Shown: piece by piece, positions 41,404 to 49,800 of the stretch
Numbering within the stretch: position 1 is the first letter of the stretch
How the letters are laid out: every line of letters begins with the position of its first letter
From: Salinisphaera sp002433465
Lineage (GTDB): Bacteria > Pseudomonadota > Gammaproteobacteria > Nevskiales > Salinisphaeraceae
Direction of reading: 5' to 3'
Assembly (NCBI RefSeq): GCF_040361435.1
Contig: NZ_APNL01000008.1
Location: 62,001-126,000 of the forward strand
DNA length: 64,000 nt
Program-made: the position numbers and the translations under genes
The notes under the pieces: generated by a model
What the model was told of the DNA's origin: nothing
Seen by the model: the letters and a program-made list of their open reading frames with translations, nothing else
Databases searched by the model: none

Positions 41404-41633
41404 CGTACCGCGAGGCACTGCAATGGATGGCGTATCGCACCAAGACCGGACCGCTGGACGCGGGCAGCAAGCTGGAGGGCCATCTAGCCACCGTGCAAGC
41501 GCTGATCGTGCAGGCCATGGGTGGCAAGTCGCAGCCGGCGGACTTCCTATACGGCGCCGAGCCTGAGCAGAGCGAGGAAGGCATCGACATGAAGCAAGTA
41601 ATCGCGGCATTCCAATCGATCGGTGAGCTGTAA
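41322..41633 (+). CDS. Tail assembly chaperone, frameshift extension (T part)
   Basis: The -1 frame portion of about 103 residues: ITPSGEFWFEIAKVFGCPIA, EAKQRLTYREALQWMAYRTK and MKQVIAAFQSIGEL. Joined to the first 114 residues of the upstream gene it gives a gpGT-like protein of about 217 residues. It has no Shine-Dalgarno at an upstream ATG; the only internal ATG (41427) would make a truncated domain. Its stop overlaps the tape measure start by one base. Confidence 0.85.
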   Translation, partial: SITPSGEFWFEIAKVFGCPIAEAKQRLTYREALQWMAYRTKTGPLDAGSKLEGHLATVQALIVQAMGGKSQPADFLYGAEPEQSEEGIDMKQVIAAFQSIGEL

Positions 41634-43873
41634 TGCCGAGCGGCTCTCTCGGCACGCTGAGCGTCGATCTGGTCGCCAAAACCGGTGGCTTCGACCGGAA
41701 CCTCGACCAAGCGCAGAAGCGCACGGAGACGTTCGACCGCAAGATGCGGCGTTTCTCGCGCAACATGAACCGGCACTTCAGCGATATTGCACGGTCGGCC
41801 ACACAGCTTGCAGCCGGTCTAACGGGCGTAAGTGTCGCTGTCGGCGCAGTGATGAAAAGCCAGGCGGATATGGTCAAGCGGGCGAACGAATCCGCGCAGG
41901 CGCTAGATATCGCGACCGGACAGCTTCAGGCGTTCCAGTTCGCCACGGGCAAGGTCGGCATCGAGTCGGATAAGGCTGCCGATATTCTCAAGGATCTGAG
42001 CGACAAGATCGGCGACGTAGCGCTGACGGGCGGCGGTGAACTAGCCGATCCGCTGGAAAAGCTCGGCCTGTCCGCTGACAACCTCATCAAGCTGAAGCCG
42101 GTCGAGATGCTGACCGAGATCGGTAACGCGATCAGCGGCCTACCCGCAGCCGCACAGGTCAACATCCTCGAATCAATGGCCGACGAAGGGTCACGTCTCC
42201 GGCCGCTGTTGAAGGACAACGCCGAGTTGCTCCGGCTCTATACCCAACGGGCACGCGAGCTGAATCTTGCCAACAGCGAGATCGACGTTCAGAAAATTCT
42301 CCAGTTCTGGCAGGCATGGGATCGCGTTGCGGACGCCATCAAAGGTCTGGCCCGCACGGCCACGATCGAGCTTGCGCCGGCATTGTCAGATGCCGCCGAC
42401 GAGATGCAGCGGTTCATCAAGCGCTCGGGCGAAACAGGCAAGATCAAGAGCTTTTTCGATTCCCTGCGCGAACGGCTTGCCGATATCAAAAACACCCTAG
42501 GCGATATCGCCAAGTTCGGCAGCAACGCGCTGATTGCCCGGCTGTTCGGTATCACGACGGCCACCGTCACCGGAACGGCACAGATGGCCGGCTCAACGTC
42601 CGGTATGGGCCGCAGGCTGCAAAGCGGCAACCCGACCGACGAAGACCTCGCTAGTCTCTCCAAGGAGCGCTTAGCCGCTCTCAGGCAGATGTATGAAGAA
42701 CGCGGACGGGCCAGCACACAGCGCGCGACGCAGTACCCGCTTGGGTCAGACCTGAACGAAGCGAACCAAAAGGCTGCCGATAAATATTGGCAGGCCGCGA
42801 TGATGATCGACCGGGCCATGAACAAAGGCCCGTTGAAGATCGATATCACTCGATCGGCCAATGAGCCCGGCACGCAGGACGAAACGGCCAGCAAGTCGAC
42901 TCAAAGAAACGTCCCAGATCGCACTGTGCCGGCGGGCATTACCGAAGCCGAGCAGCGCCATCTTGAGGCGATGCAGAAGTCGCAGGACAAATACCGCGAA
43001 TGGCTCGATTTGCAGGAGCAGCGCAAGCAAGGCGTTGACGACCTGATCCAGCAGTTCGGAAGCCGAGAGCAGGCAGCACAGAGCTGGTATCAGGCACAGG
43101 TGACACGGATTCGAAGCCTTGTTGGTGAGAACCAGCTCGCTGACGAAATGATCGCCAACGCGCATGCACAGATGGTCGAGCGCATGAACGCTGATACCGA
43201 TCGGATGAGCGTGTTCGCTACTCGCGCGGGAGAGAACATTCAGGATCAGCTTGGACGCACGGTAAGCCAGACGCTACGGGGTGAGTTCGACGGCATCCTC
43301 GCGAGCTGGGGCGACATGCTCATGGAGATGGTGGCGCAGGCTCAGGCCGCCCAGCTCTCGCGTGCGCTACTAGGCAATAACTTCGAGAAAGACGGCAAGT
43401 TCGGCGGCCTCATTGGCGCCGGTATCAAGACCATCGGTGGCATGTTTGGCGGTGGTGGCGTCAGTTCGGCCAGCGCCGGCCAGTCGCTAGCGGATGCGGG
43501 TATCGGCGGTTCGAGCTTCGGCGTTCCATCGTTCGGCGGATTCTTTGCCAAGGGCGGCAATCCGCCTATCGGGAAAGGTTCGATCGTCGGCGAGAACGGC
43601 CCGGAGCTGATCGTACCGCGCACGCCGACAACGGTTATCCCGAATCATGCGCTGGGCCAAAGCCAGGCGCCGCAGAACAACATCACCATCGAGACAGCGC
43701 CGGGCTTGGAAGCTGTACAGACACAGAATCAGCCGAACCAGACCGGCGGTATGGATATCAACTTCATCATCAAAGCTGTCGAAACGAACTTTCTGCACGA
43801 TCTAGAAGTGCGCGGCAAGCAAAGTCAGGGACTTAAGCGAACTTTCCCAGCGCTACAGCACAGAGGCAGTTAG
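41633..43873 (+). CDS. Tail tape measure protein
   Basis: A 746-residue tape measure protein that sets tail length. The N-terminal part is LGTLSVDLVAKTGGFDRNLD, then long helices, a hydrophobic patch near residues 60-75 and the C-terminal lambda H-like region FAKGGNPPIGKGSIVGENGP. At about 1.5 angstrom per residue it would dictate a tail near 110 nm. It is the last plus-strand gene of the element; tail-tip genes that normally follow are missing. Confidence 0.92.
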   Translation: MPSGSLGTLSVDLVAKTGGFDRNLDQAQKRTETFDRKMRRFSRNMNRHFSDIARSATQLAAGLTGVSVAVGAVMKSQADMVKRANESAQALDIATGQLQAFQFATGKVGIESDKAADILKDLSDKIGDVALTGGGELADPLEKLGLSADNLIKLKPVEMLTEIGNAISGLPAAAQVNILESMADEGSRLRPLLKDNAELLRLYTQRARELNLANSEIDVQKILQFWQAWDRVADAIKGLARTATIELAPALSDAADEMQRFIKRSGETGKIKSFFDSLRERLADIKNTLGDIAKFGSNALIARLFGITTATVTGTAQMAGSTSGMGRRLQSGNPTDEDLASLSKERLAALRQMYEERGRASTQRATQYPLGSDLNEANQKAADKYWQAAMMIDRAMNKGPLKIDITRSANEPGTQDETASKSTQRNVPDRTVPAGITEAEQRHLEAMQKSQDKYREWLDLQEQRKQGVDDLIQQFGSREQAAQSWYQAQVTRIRSLVGENQLADEMIANAHAQMVERMNADTDRMSVFATRAGENIQDQLGRTVSQTLRGEFDGILASWGDMLMEMVAQAQAAQLSRALLGNNFEKDGKFGGLIGAGIKTIGGMFGGGGVSSASAGQSLADAGIGGSSFGVPSFGGFFAKGGNPPIGKGSIVGENGPELIVPRTPTTVIPNHALGQSQAPQNNITIETAPGLEAVQTQNQPNQTGGMDINFIIKAVETNFLHDLEVRGKQSQGLKRTFPALQHRGS

Positions 43874-44027
43874 CAAGTTTCAGCGTGTTTAGAGGGCTGC
43901 CGTCGCCCGAGCGCAAGCTCTAGGACGGACGCGGATTAGTCGGAGAGTGCCGCGCATAAGCAAAACCCCGACGGCTGGCAGCGGTTTTAGCCTGCGGGCG
44001 ATCCTCCTGACCGCGTGGCCAGCACTA

Positions 44028-44057
44028 AGCCTGGGGCAAGGCCCCGGGCTTTTTTTA
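44028..44057 (+). terminator. Terminator of the head-tail operon
   Basis: AGCCTGGGGC and GCCCCGGGCT (one wobble) with an AAG loop, followed by seven T residues. It ends the plus-strand transcript after the tape measure gene. Confidence 0.92.
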
Positions 44058-44111
44058 CTTACCGGCGGATTTAAGGCGTGTAGGGGCCAGTTCGTCTTTC
44101 AGTCGCGCAAT

Positions 44112-44147
44112 AAAAACCCCGGTTGGCTTGCTGTCGCCTTCCGGGGT
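44112..44147 (-). terminator. Terminator for the minus-strand cargo genes
   Basis: ACCCCGG (44116-44122) and CCGGGGT (44141-44147) pair, and the A-run at 44112-44116 is a T-run on the minus strand. It lies 61 bp after the toxin gene stop. Confidence 0.75.
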
Positions 44148-44207
44148 CTGCTGCCGTCTCCGGCAGTCTCTCTTGCCCGATTTACCGGGAACATCGACAT
44201 GATCGCG

Positions 44208-44621
44208 CTAACTAGCACTGGCGTCAAGATCAAGCGCATAGCGAAGACATTGGCGGATCGATTGCCAATCATCGCGAGTCAACATCCCGCTCGTGTAGAG
44301 ACGTTTCCCGTTTGCCTGTCTAATCAAAACTCTGTCTAACCGATCAAGCGAAACAGTATTCAACATGTCGCACTTAGCCCACGTTTGCTTGCGTCCAAGT
44401 TGTCCCGGCAGTGACTTAGGGTCGATCTGATGGTGATACGGCTCTACCGGGGTCGGAGGCGTTGTGCTGAGCGGGACCACTGTGTACAAGGGTGACCCTT
44501 GGCGACGGCGCGGCGACACAATAACGACTGGCCGTTTTTTCACCATCTCGGGAGCCTTGAAGCCCGTACTGAAGTCGCAGATTAAGACCGTGCCTTGGTC
44601 TGGGTGAAACATTAATGTCAT
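44208..44621 (-). CDS. PemK/MazF-family toxin
   Basis: A 137-residue protein of the PemK/MazF (CcdB-fold) family, usually sequence-specific mRNA interferases. It shows PDQGTVLICDFSTGFKAPEM, KKRPVVIVSPRRRQGSPLYT, VPLSTTPPTP and AKCDMLNTVSLDRLDRV. The catalytic Arg in the RPVVI segment and the Ser/Thr after VPLST are present. No antitoxin-like gene lies directly upstream: the next gene is a VasI-like protein 75 bp away. Either the antitoxin has been lost, it is one of the unknown genes farther off, or this is a phage-type variant acting alone. It may help maintain the element. Confidence 0.85.
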   Translation of the reverse strand: MTLMFHPDQGTVLICDFSTGFKAPEMVKKRPVVIVSPRRRQGSPLYTVVPLSTTPPTPVEPYHHQIDPKSLPGQLGRKQTWAKCDMLNTVSLDRLDRVLIRQANGKRLYTSGMLTRDDWQSIRQCLRYALDLDASAS

Positions 44622-44696
44622 GGCGACGAAGCTTAAGACGAGACTTCGCAGCCCGCAATTGCTGATTAGACCAAGCGCTATACCCGGCCCGTCGCG

Positions 44697-45314
44697 CTAC
44701 CAGTGGCACGCTTTGCGAAGCGGTTTGATCGACTCCTCTAGTCCGCCGATATTGAAGGTGGTCATCACTGGGTTTTCGCCGTAGGGCGTGATCTGCACCA
44801 AGAGCTTCTTGTGCTGGAACAACTTTTTCGTGAATTGGATATCGTTACCGCGATAGAAAACGGATTGATTGTTCGTCGATATCGACCAAGTGCGCGTTTC
44901 GGCTTTCTCTTTATCTAGCCTAGTCAGCATTTGCGTCTCATCGAGACCAAGGTATAGCTGCCACGAAACGATTACTTCGGTCGTGTTTCTCAGGCATCGC
45001 ACCCATAGCGTAGGCCGTGTTTGTCCAAAGCGCCCTGGCACGGCTTCGGTGGCGGCAACGGTCAGGTAAACGTTTGTCGAATCATCTATGGGCGACGTTT
45101 CGGTGTGTACCCGCCAATCCCCTTCGCTATTTTCTACGGTCTGCTTCGGAGCGTCGACTCCTAGCGACTTGGCTAGATTGTCGTAGCAGATCAAGCGCTC
45201 CGCGTCGGCACTCTCTGCTGCGCATGCCGCGATGTCTTTAGTTGGCTCCGCAAAAGCAGGAATAGCGAGCGCTAAGAATGCGCTCCAAACGATCGTACTC
45301 ATGCCCCTGCGCAT
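44697..45314 (-). CDS. VasI/TagO-like secreted protein
   Basis: A 205-residue exported protein: signal peptide (MSTIVWSAFLALAIPAFA), then CAAESADAERLICYDNLAKS, SPIDDSTNVYLTVAATEAV, LWVRCLRNTTEVIVSW and the C-terminal LRKACHW. This pattern matches the VasI (type VI secretion-associated, TagO) family, also found in phage genomes. The two Cys-containing blocks suggest disulphides. No type VI genes are in the window, so in this element it is probably envelope cargo. ATG 45314 follows an AGGGGGG stretch closely; ATG 45302 is an alternative. Confidence 0.7.
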   Translation of the reverse strand: MRRGMSTIVWSAFLALAIPAFAEPTKDIAACAAESADAERLICYDNLAKSLGVDAPKQTVENSEGDWRVHTETSPIDDSTNVYLTVAATEAVPGRFGQTRPTLWVRCLRNTTEVIVSWQLYLGLDETQMLTRLDKEKAETRTWSISTNNQSVFYRGNDIQFTKKLFQHKKLLVQITPYGENPVMTTFNIGGLEESIKPLRKACHW

Positions 45315-45380
45315 ATTCCCCCCTAAGCGCTAGCGTTATAGCTAGCGAAGAATTTGCACAGGGCTGAAGCGGGCGTCAAC

Positions 45381-45404
45381 AAAAAGCCCCGCGCTATGCG
45401 GGGC
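45381..45404 (-). terminator. Terminator for the 45421-45807 gene
   Basis: GCCCCGC (45386-45392) and GCGGGGC (45398-45404) with a five-base loop; the A-run 45381-45385 is a T-run on the minus strand. It directly follows the stop at 45421. Confidence 0.85.
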
Positions 45405-45420
45405 CGTGTAGGTCAACAAC

Positions 45421-45807
45421 CTAGGCTGTCACCAGGTCACGTTTAGCTTCTGTTTCGATTTCTTCCATGTCCTCGCGCTGACATAGAGCGACCATCGTTC
45501 GCGTGTTGAAGGTCTCTATCAAGTCGGCTAAATGGCGCAGGTTTTGCGGATCATCCTTTGCGCATTCAGCAGCGCTCGCATATGCGACCGCCAATTCCCG
45601 GTCCTCACGAATACTGCGTAGAAATTCGCTACCGGATATAGTCATGGTGAGCAGCGCAATCCGCCTGTTTAGTCCCATTCCTTGAGCGTTCTTCTCGATC
45701 CTGTCGACCAACTCGCGTGTGAGCGCGGCAGGGGCGTTCTCGATTTCGTCGAAAATGAAATCAGTGAACTCGTCGTGATCCATGTTCGAGATGGTTTCGT
45801 CACTCAT
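45421..45807 (-). CDS. Hypothetical acidic helical protein
   Basis: A 128-residue, acidic, all-helical cytosolic protein (MDHDEFTDFIFDEIENAPAA, LRHLADLIETFNTRTMVALC). No DNA-binding motif is evident and no family recognised. It has its own terminator and lies inside the minus-strand cargo block of the element. Confidence 0.6.
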   Translation of the reverse strand: MSDETISNMDHDEFTDFIFDEIENAPAALTRELVDRIEKNAQGMGLNRRIALLTMTISGSEFLRSIREDRELAVAYASAAECAKDDPQNLRHLADLIETFNTRTMVALCQREDMEEIETEAKRDLVTA

Positions 45808-45840
45808 CGCTCATGCTCCGTGTTTCGTTGAATAGTAGGT

Positions 45841-45962
45841 GGTCGAGGGCTTCAACAGCGCACACGAAGTCGCGCCCCGCCGTATTGGGTATTCCGGCGG
45901 ACCCTCGACCATAGAACTTGGATGCTTCATAACTTCGTGTCTGGCTGTTGAAGGCCAGGACC
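45841..45962. repeat. Nested inverted repeats in an intergenic region
   Basis: A left arm (45841-45869, GGTCGAGGGCTTCAACAGCG and onward) pairs with a right arm (45933-45962) in an imperfect stem of about 30 bp. The first nine bases of the left arm can instead pair perfectly with CCCTCGACC at 45902-45910. Two mutually exclusive folds are thus possible. It lies between two minus-strand genes in 45808-46044, which otherwise holds no gene. Confidence 0.5.
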
Positions 45963-46044
45963 GAAGATGCCCCCGCTTATCGTTGGCGTCAAGCGCGAGC
46001 CAACTCGCTAGACCATCGCCTCGCTACACCGCCGGTATATCGCA

Positions 46045-46236
46045 TCACTTGCCAGGCGGACGCGGCGTTGAGCCTCTAACCACACGTAAGCATTGACTAT
46101 AGAGCTCAAAGTAGTCGTCGCGCGTGCGAAGGGTTTCGTCACCGCTATAACCGAGCGAGCTAGCGATCTTATCCATTAGATCGTACGCGACACGCTCTTT
46201 AATATCGCCAGCCCGAACGGGTTTTTCGTCAGCCAT
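46045..46236 (-). CDS. Small hypothetical element protein
   Basis: A 63-residue protein (MADEKPVRAGDIKERVAYDL then SLGYSGDETLRTRDDYFELY). An excellent AAGGAGATG site precedes the ATG at 46236, supporting expression. No family recognised. It is the last gene before attR, where excisionases or regulators often lie, but no helix-turn-helix is evident. Confidence 0.6.
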   Translation of the reverse strand: MADEKPVRAGDIKERVAYDLMDKIASSLGYSGDETLRTRDDYFELYSQCLRVVRGSTPRPPGK

Positions 46237-46332
46237 TTCATCTCCTTACTTCTCTATAATTGACTGCGAGTTAAGAATGCCACGGATCGTGCAGTAATCG
46301 AACCGCCGTCAATTTCGAACCCCGACTTGGCT

Positions 46333-46351
46333 GGGGGCACGAGTGGGGGCA
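46333..46351. repeat. GGGGGCA repeats, likely integrase arm sites (right)
   Basis: Two direct copies, GGGGGCAC at 46333 and GGGGGCAT at 46345, match the repeats next to attL. They are 56-74 bp inside attR. Confidence 0.55.
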
Positions 46352-46406
46352 TCGGTAATTGCCGCAGGTAGAAGCTGCGCATAATCAGCCCTGTATAGAC
46401 CACAAT

Positions 46407-46427
46407 GATTCCGGGCCTGGCCTCCAT
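46407..46427 (+). repeat. attR core of the integrated element
   Basis: 21 bp identical to 29891-29911, that is, the displaced original 3' end of tRNA-Cys. The rest of the tRNA is not present here. Confidence 0.92.
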
Positions 46428-46454
46428 ATCGTCTGCGGTACCCCATACCGATCG

Positions 46455-46480
46455 AAAGCCCGTTTACGCGGGCTTTTTTG
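46455..46480 (+). terminator. Native tRNA-Cys terminator, displaced
   Basis: AAAGCCCG and CGGGCTTT stem followed by a T-run, about 28 bp after attR. It resembles the element-borne terminator after tRNA-Cys at 29948-29969. Confidence 0.85.
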
Positions 46481-46812
46481 TGCCCGGCGTTTTCGCCGCG
46501 AGGCGTGGCCACGGCGTTTTACGGTGCGAATGCCACCGGTCTGACGATAAAAATACGTCGGCCGATCCAGTCCGTATGAAAATGTCCTAGGATAGGCACC
46601 GCGCCACAACCGCAATGCGGCGTTAGAAAGACGGGGCTTCAGGCTTGCCTGGGTAAGTCGATATCCTACAGGCACACTGCAACGATATTGGTGACTGCGT
46701 CTGCCGTTTTGGCAGGCTTGTTGCGGGGCATTGGAGACGGGGGCATGACCACACTGACGAGCGCGCACTGCGCATCGTTCGACGATGTACGCCAACGCAT
46801 GGCTGCACGTTC
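46481..46812. other. Upstream region of the megasynthase gene
   Basis: 332 bp between the displaced terminator and the megasynthase. A small hairpin, CTGCC-GTTTT-GGCAG, is at 46701-46715. A TAGGAT -10-like element lies near 46590. No confident promoter, operator or ribosome-binding site is seen. Confidence 0.5.
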
Positions 46813-49800
46813 ATGAGCGCGCCGCGCGATATTGCCGAATACGCGCCGACACCCACGCAGCAGGGTATGATCCTGCAGGCGATCGCCGCGCCGGACTCGC
46901 CGGTCAACGTCGAACAGTTCGTCGTTCGCGTGCAGGGCGGCTTCGATCCGGATCGGTTCGCGGCGGCCTGGCGTCGGCTCATCGAGCGTCACGAAACCCT
47001 GCGTGCCCGCTACAGCTGGCAGGTAGACGGCAGCGCCCGCTGTATCATTCAGGACAGTGCCACGCTGTCGGTGCAGGTACACGACGCGCGCGACTGGTCG
47101 GCGGCTGAAATCGACGCGTTCGTGGAAACCGATTTCCATACGCCGATCGATCTGTCGGCGGCGCCGATGTTTCGCTTTGCCTGCCTGAACCTGGGCGACG
47201 GCGAATGGCGGTTGCTGTGGTCCTTTCATCATCTGGTGATGGATGGTCGCAGCGTTGTGCTTGCCATCGACGAGTTCTTCGCCTATTACGATGCGTTTTC
47301 GCGCGGTGACGAGGCGCCGACGCTGGAGCTGCCGCAGCCGCCGCGCCGCCTGTTCGAATGGCATGCCGCCCGTAATGGCGAGGCCGATCGACAGTTCTGG
47401 CGCGAGTATCTGAACGGGGTGCCCAATGCACCGCTGTTAACCAGTCTCTATAGCAAGGCGCCGCCGAATGCCGCGATTGCGCCGCGTTCAGAACGGGCCG
47501 TGGCTTATTTGAGTCGCGAGACGACGGCGCGCCTGAGCGCGCTGGTGGGCGAACGCGGCATCGGCTGGTCGGCGCTGGTGGAATCGCTCTGGGCGATTCT
47601 GTTGTGGCGTCATACGGGCGCCACCGATCTGACTTTCGGCGTGACCCGCTCCGGCCGCCAGGGCGGTCTGCCTGACCCCAAGCGCATGATCGCGCTGTTA
47701 ATCAATACCACGCCTACGCGCGCAAGCCTGGGCGCGGACGTGACATTGCGGGATTTTCTGCGCGCGCGCCGCCAGGATCAGCGTTTAACGCATGCGCATC
47801 AGCATCTGGGCCTGCTGGGCATTCAGCGCGCCTCGGGCACCGGCCGCGGGTCGATGGACTCGATCGTCATCTACGATCATCAAACCATCGACGCCGCCGT
47901 CGCGCGGTACAAGCGGGGTCACCACTGGCAGTTCGACCTACGCGGCCATACCGGCTATCCGCTTGCATTGTTTGCCTATGGTGGTGAGCGCCTTACCCTC
48001 GACCTGAGCTACGACCCGGCCCATTTCGACGCGGACACCGCCAACCGACTGGTCGAGCGTCTCGTGCGACTGGCCGAGGCTGCCGGCGAGCAGGGCGGCG
48101 ATGCCCCGCTGGCCGCGCTGGACTGGCTCGCGCCCGGCGATCGGGAGCGACTGGTTACCCACTGGCAGCCGCAACCCACGCCATTGCCGGCCGAACGCAG
48201 TATCGACGAAGCCGTGGCCGGGCGGGCCCGGGCAGAGCCTCAGCGTATCGCGCTTTGCTGCGAAGACCGCGAGCTGAGTTACGCCGCGCTCGACGCCGGC
48301 ATCGATGCGCTCGTGGCGCGGCTGGTTCAGCGCGGGGTCAAGCCACGCGATCATGTCGCCATCTTTCTGCCGCGCTCCGAGCACCTGGTGATCGCGGCTC
48401 TGGCGGTACAACGCCTGGGCGCGGCTTATGTACCCTGCGATCCGACCCATCCCAGCTCACGCCTGGCACGGGTGTTCGATGTGGCGCGACCGGTGTGCGT
48501 AATCACCCAGGGCGCGGTCGCCGGGGCGTTGCCGGACAACGCGCCGGCGCGCGTCGATATCGACGTCGAGGCGCAGGGCAGCGCGCCGAATCCGACACCG
48601 GCGCGGGTGGCGGTCAAGCCCGATGACACCGCCTATGTGATCTTCACCTCCGGCTCGAGCGGCCAGCCCAAGGGCGTGGTGCTCACCCACGCCAACGTCA
48701 TGAACTTCCTGCAGTCGATGATCGAGCGTCCGGGCATCTTTCGCGATGATTGCCTGCTCGCGGTGACGACGCTGTCCTTCGATATCGCGGTGCTCGAACT
48801 GTTCGCCCCGCTGCTGGTGGGCGCGCGCGTGGTGATTGCGCGTGATCCGGACATATTCGACGGTCTGCGCCTGGCACGGCTGATCGAGACCAACGGCGTG
48901 AATCGACTGCAGGCCACGCCCTCGACATGGCGACTGTTGCGCCTGGCGGACTGGGCGGCGCCAGACGGATTTACCGCGATGGTGGGCGGCGAGCCCATGG
49001 ATGCGGTGCTGGCGCGCGATCTGCTGACCAGTGCGACCGGCGAGTTCGCGCTATGGAACATGTACGGACCGACGGAGACAACCGTGTGGTCGACCTGCGA
49101 ACGTGTTCTGGACAGCGAGGACATCGGTATCGGCCGGCCCATCGCCAATACGCGCTGTCACGTCGTCGATGCCCGGGGCGCGCTGGTCGCGCCGGGCGTC
49201 GTCGGCGAGCTCTACATCGGCGGAACAGGGGTGGCCGCGGGCTATCTCGACGATCCCGAGCGGACTGCGGCCGCGTTCATCAATTGGTCGCCCGGCGACG
49301 GCATCGCCCCCGAACGCACCTATCGAACCGGCGATCTGGCGCGCTGGGACGTAGACGCCGACGGCCGGGGGCGGCTGAAATGTCTGGGGCGTAGCGACGA
49401 CCAGATCAAGATCCGCGGCCACCGTATCGAGCCCGGCGAAATCGAGACCGCGCTTACCGCACATGCCAGCGTTGCCCAGGCAGTGGTGCGATTGGTGGGC
49501 GACCCGGCCCCGCGGCTGGTTGCCTACGTTCGCTTGAAAACGGCCTTCGACGAAGACGCACTGCGCGCGCACGTGAGCGCGCGCCTGCCGTCGGTGATGT
49601 GTCCGAACGTTTATATGCCGATGGATTCGTTTCCATTGACCGCGAACGGCAAGGTCGACCGGCGCAGCCTGCCGTTGCCGGATCTGGCCCTGGATTCGGC
49701 CAGCGCGCGCAGCTATATCGCGCCGCGTAGCGAGATCGAAAAGACGCTCGCCGAAATCTGGACCGAGGTCACCGGCGTGCCGCGCCCCGGCATCGACGAC

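Larger units (their letters stand above)
43874..44207. other. Region between tape measure and toxin gene
   Basis: This 334-bp stretch holds no supported gene. It contains a small hairpin (AAAACC/GGTTTT, near 43960-43989) and two convergent intrinsic terminators, described separately. It is the exact place where tail-tip genes would be expected. Confidence 0.7.
29891..46427 (+). mobile_element. 16.5-kb prophage or capsid-forming satellite in tRNA-Cys
   Basis: The element is bounded by 21-bp repeats of the tRNA-Cys 3' end. Order on the plus strand: P4-type integrase, unknown, AlpA, unknown, replication protein with iterons, unknown, HNH, small gene, large terminase, HK97 protease, major capsid, portal, connectors, tail tube, tail chaperone, tape measure. 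On the minus strand: PemK/MazF toxin, VasI-like protein and two unknowns. There are no tail-tip, fibre, baseplate, lysis, or CI/Cro-like genes. The size and the int-alpA-rep-HNH-packaging-head order resemble capsid-forming phage-inducible islands, although those usually lack a tape measure. A siphovirus prophage deleted downstream of the tape measure gene is the alternative. Confidence 0.85.

Noticed and set aside
44416..44709. Minus-strand frame upstream of the PemK/MazF toxin as an antitoxin candidate
   Set aside because: It overlaps most of the toxin gene in another frame and shows no antitoxin-like DNA-binding or acidic tail pattern.
46655..46700. Possible lux-box-like palindrome before the megasynthase
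   Set aside because: CCTG and CAGG are present, but their spacing (17 nt) does not match lux boxes and the internal symmetry is poor.
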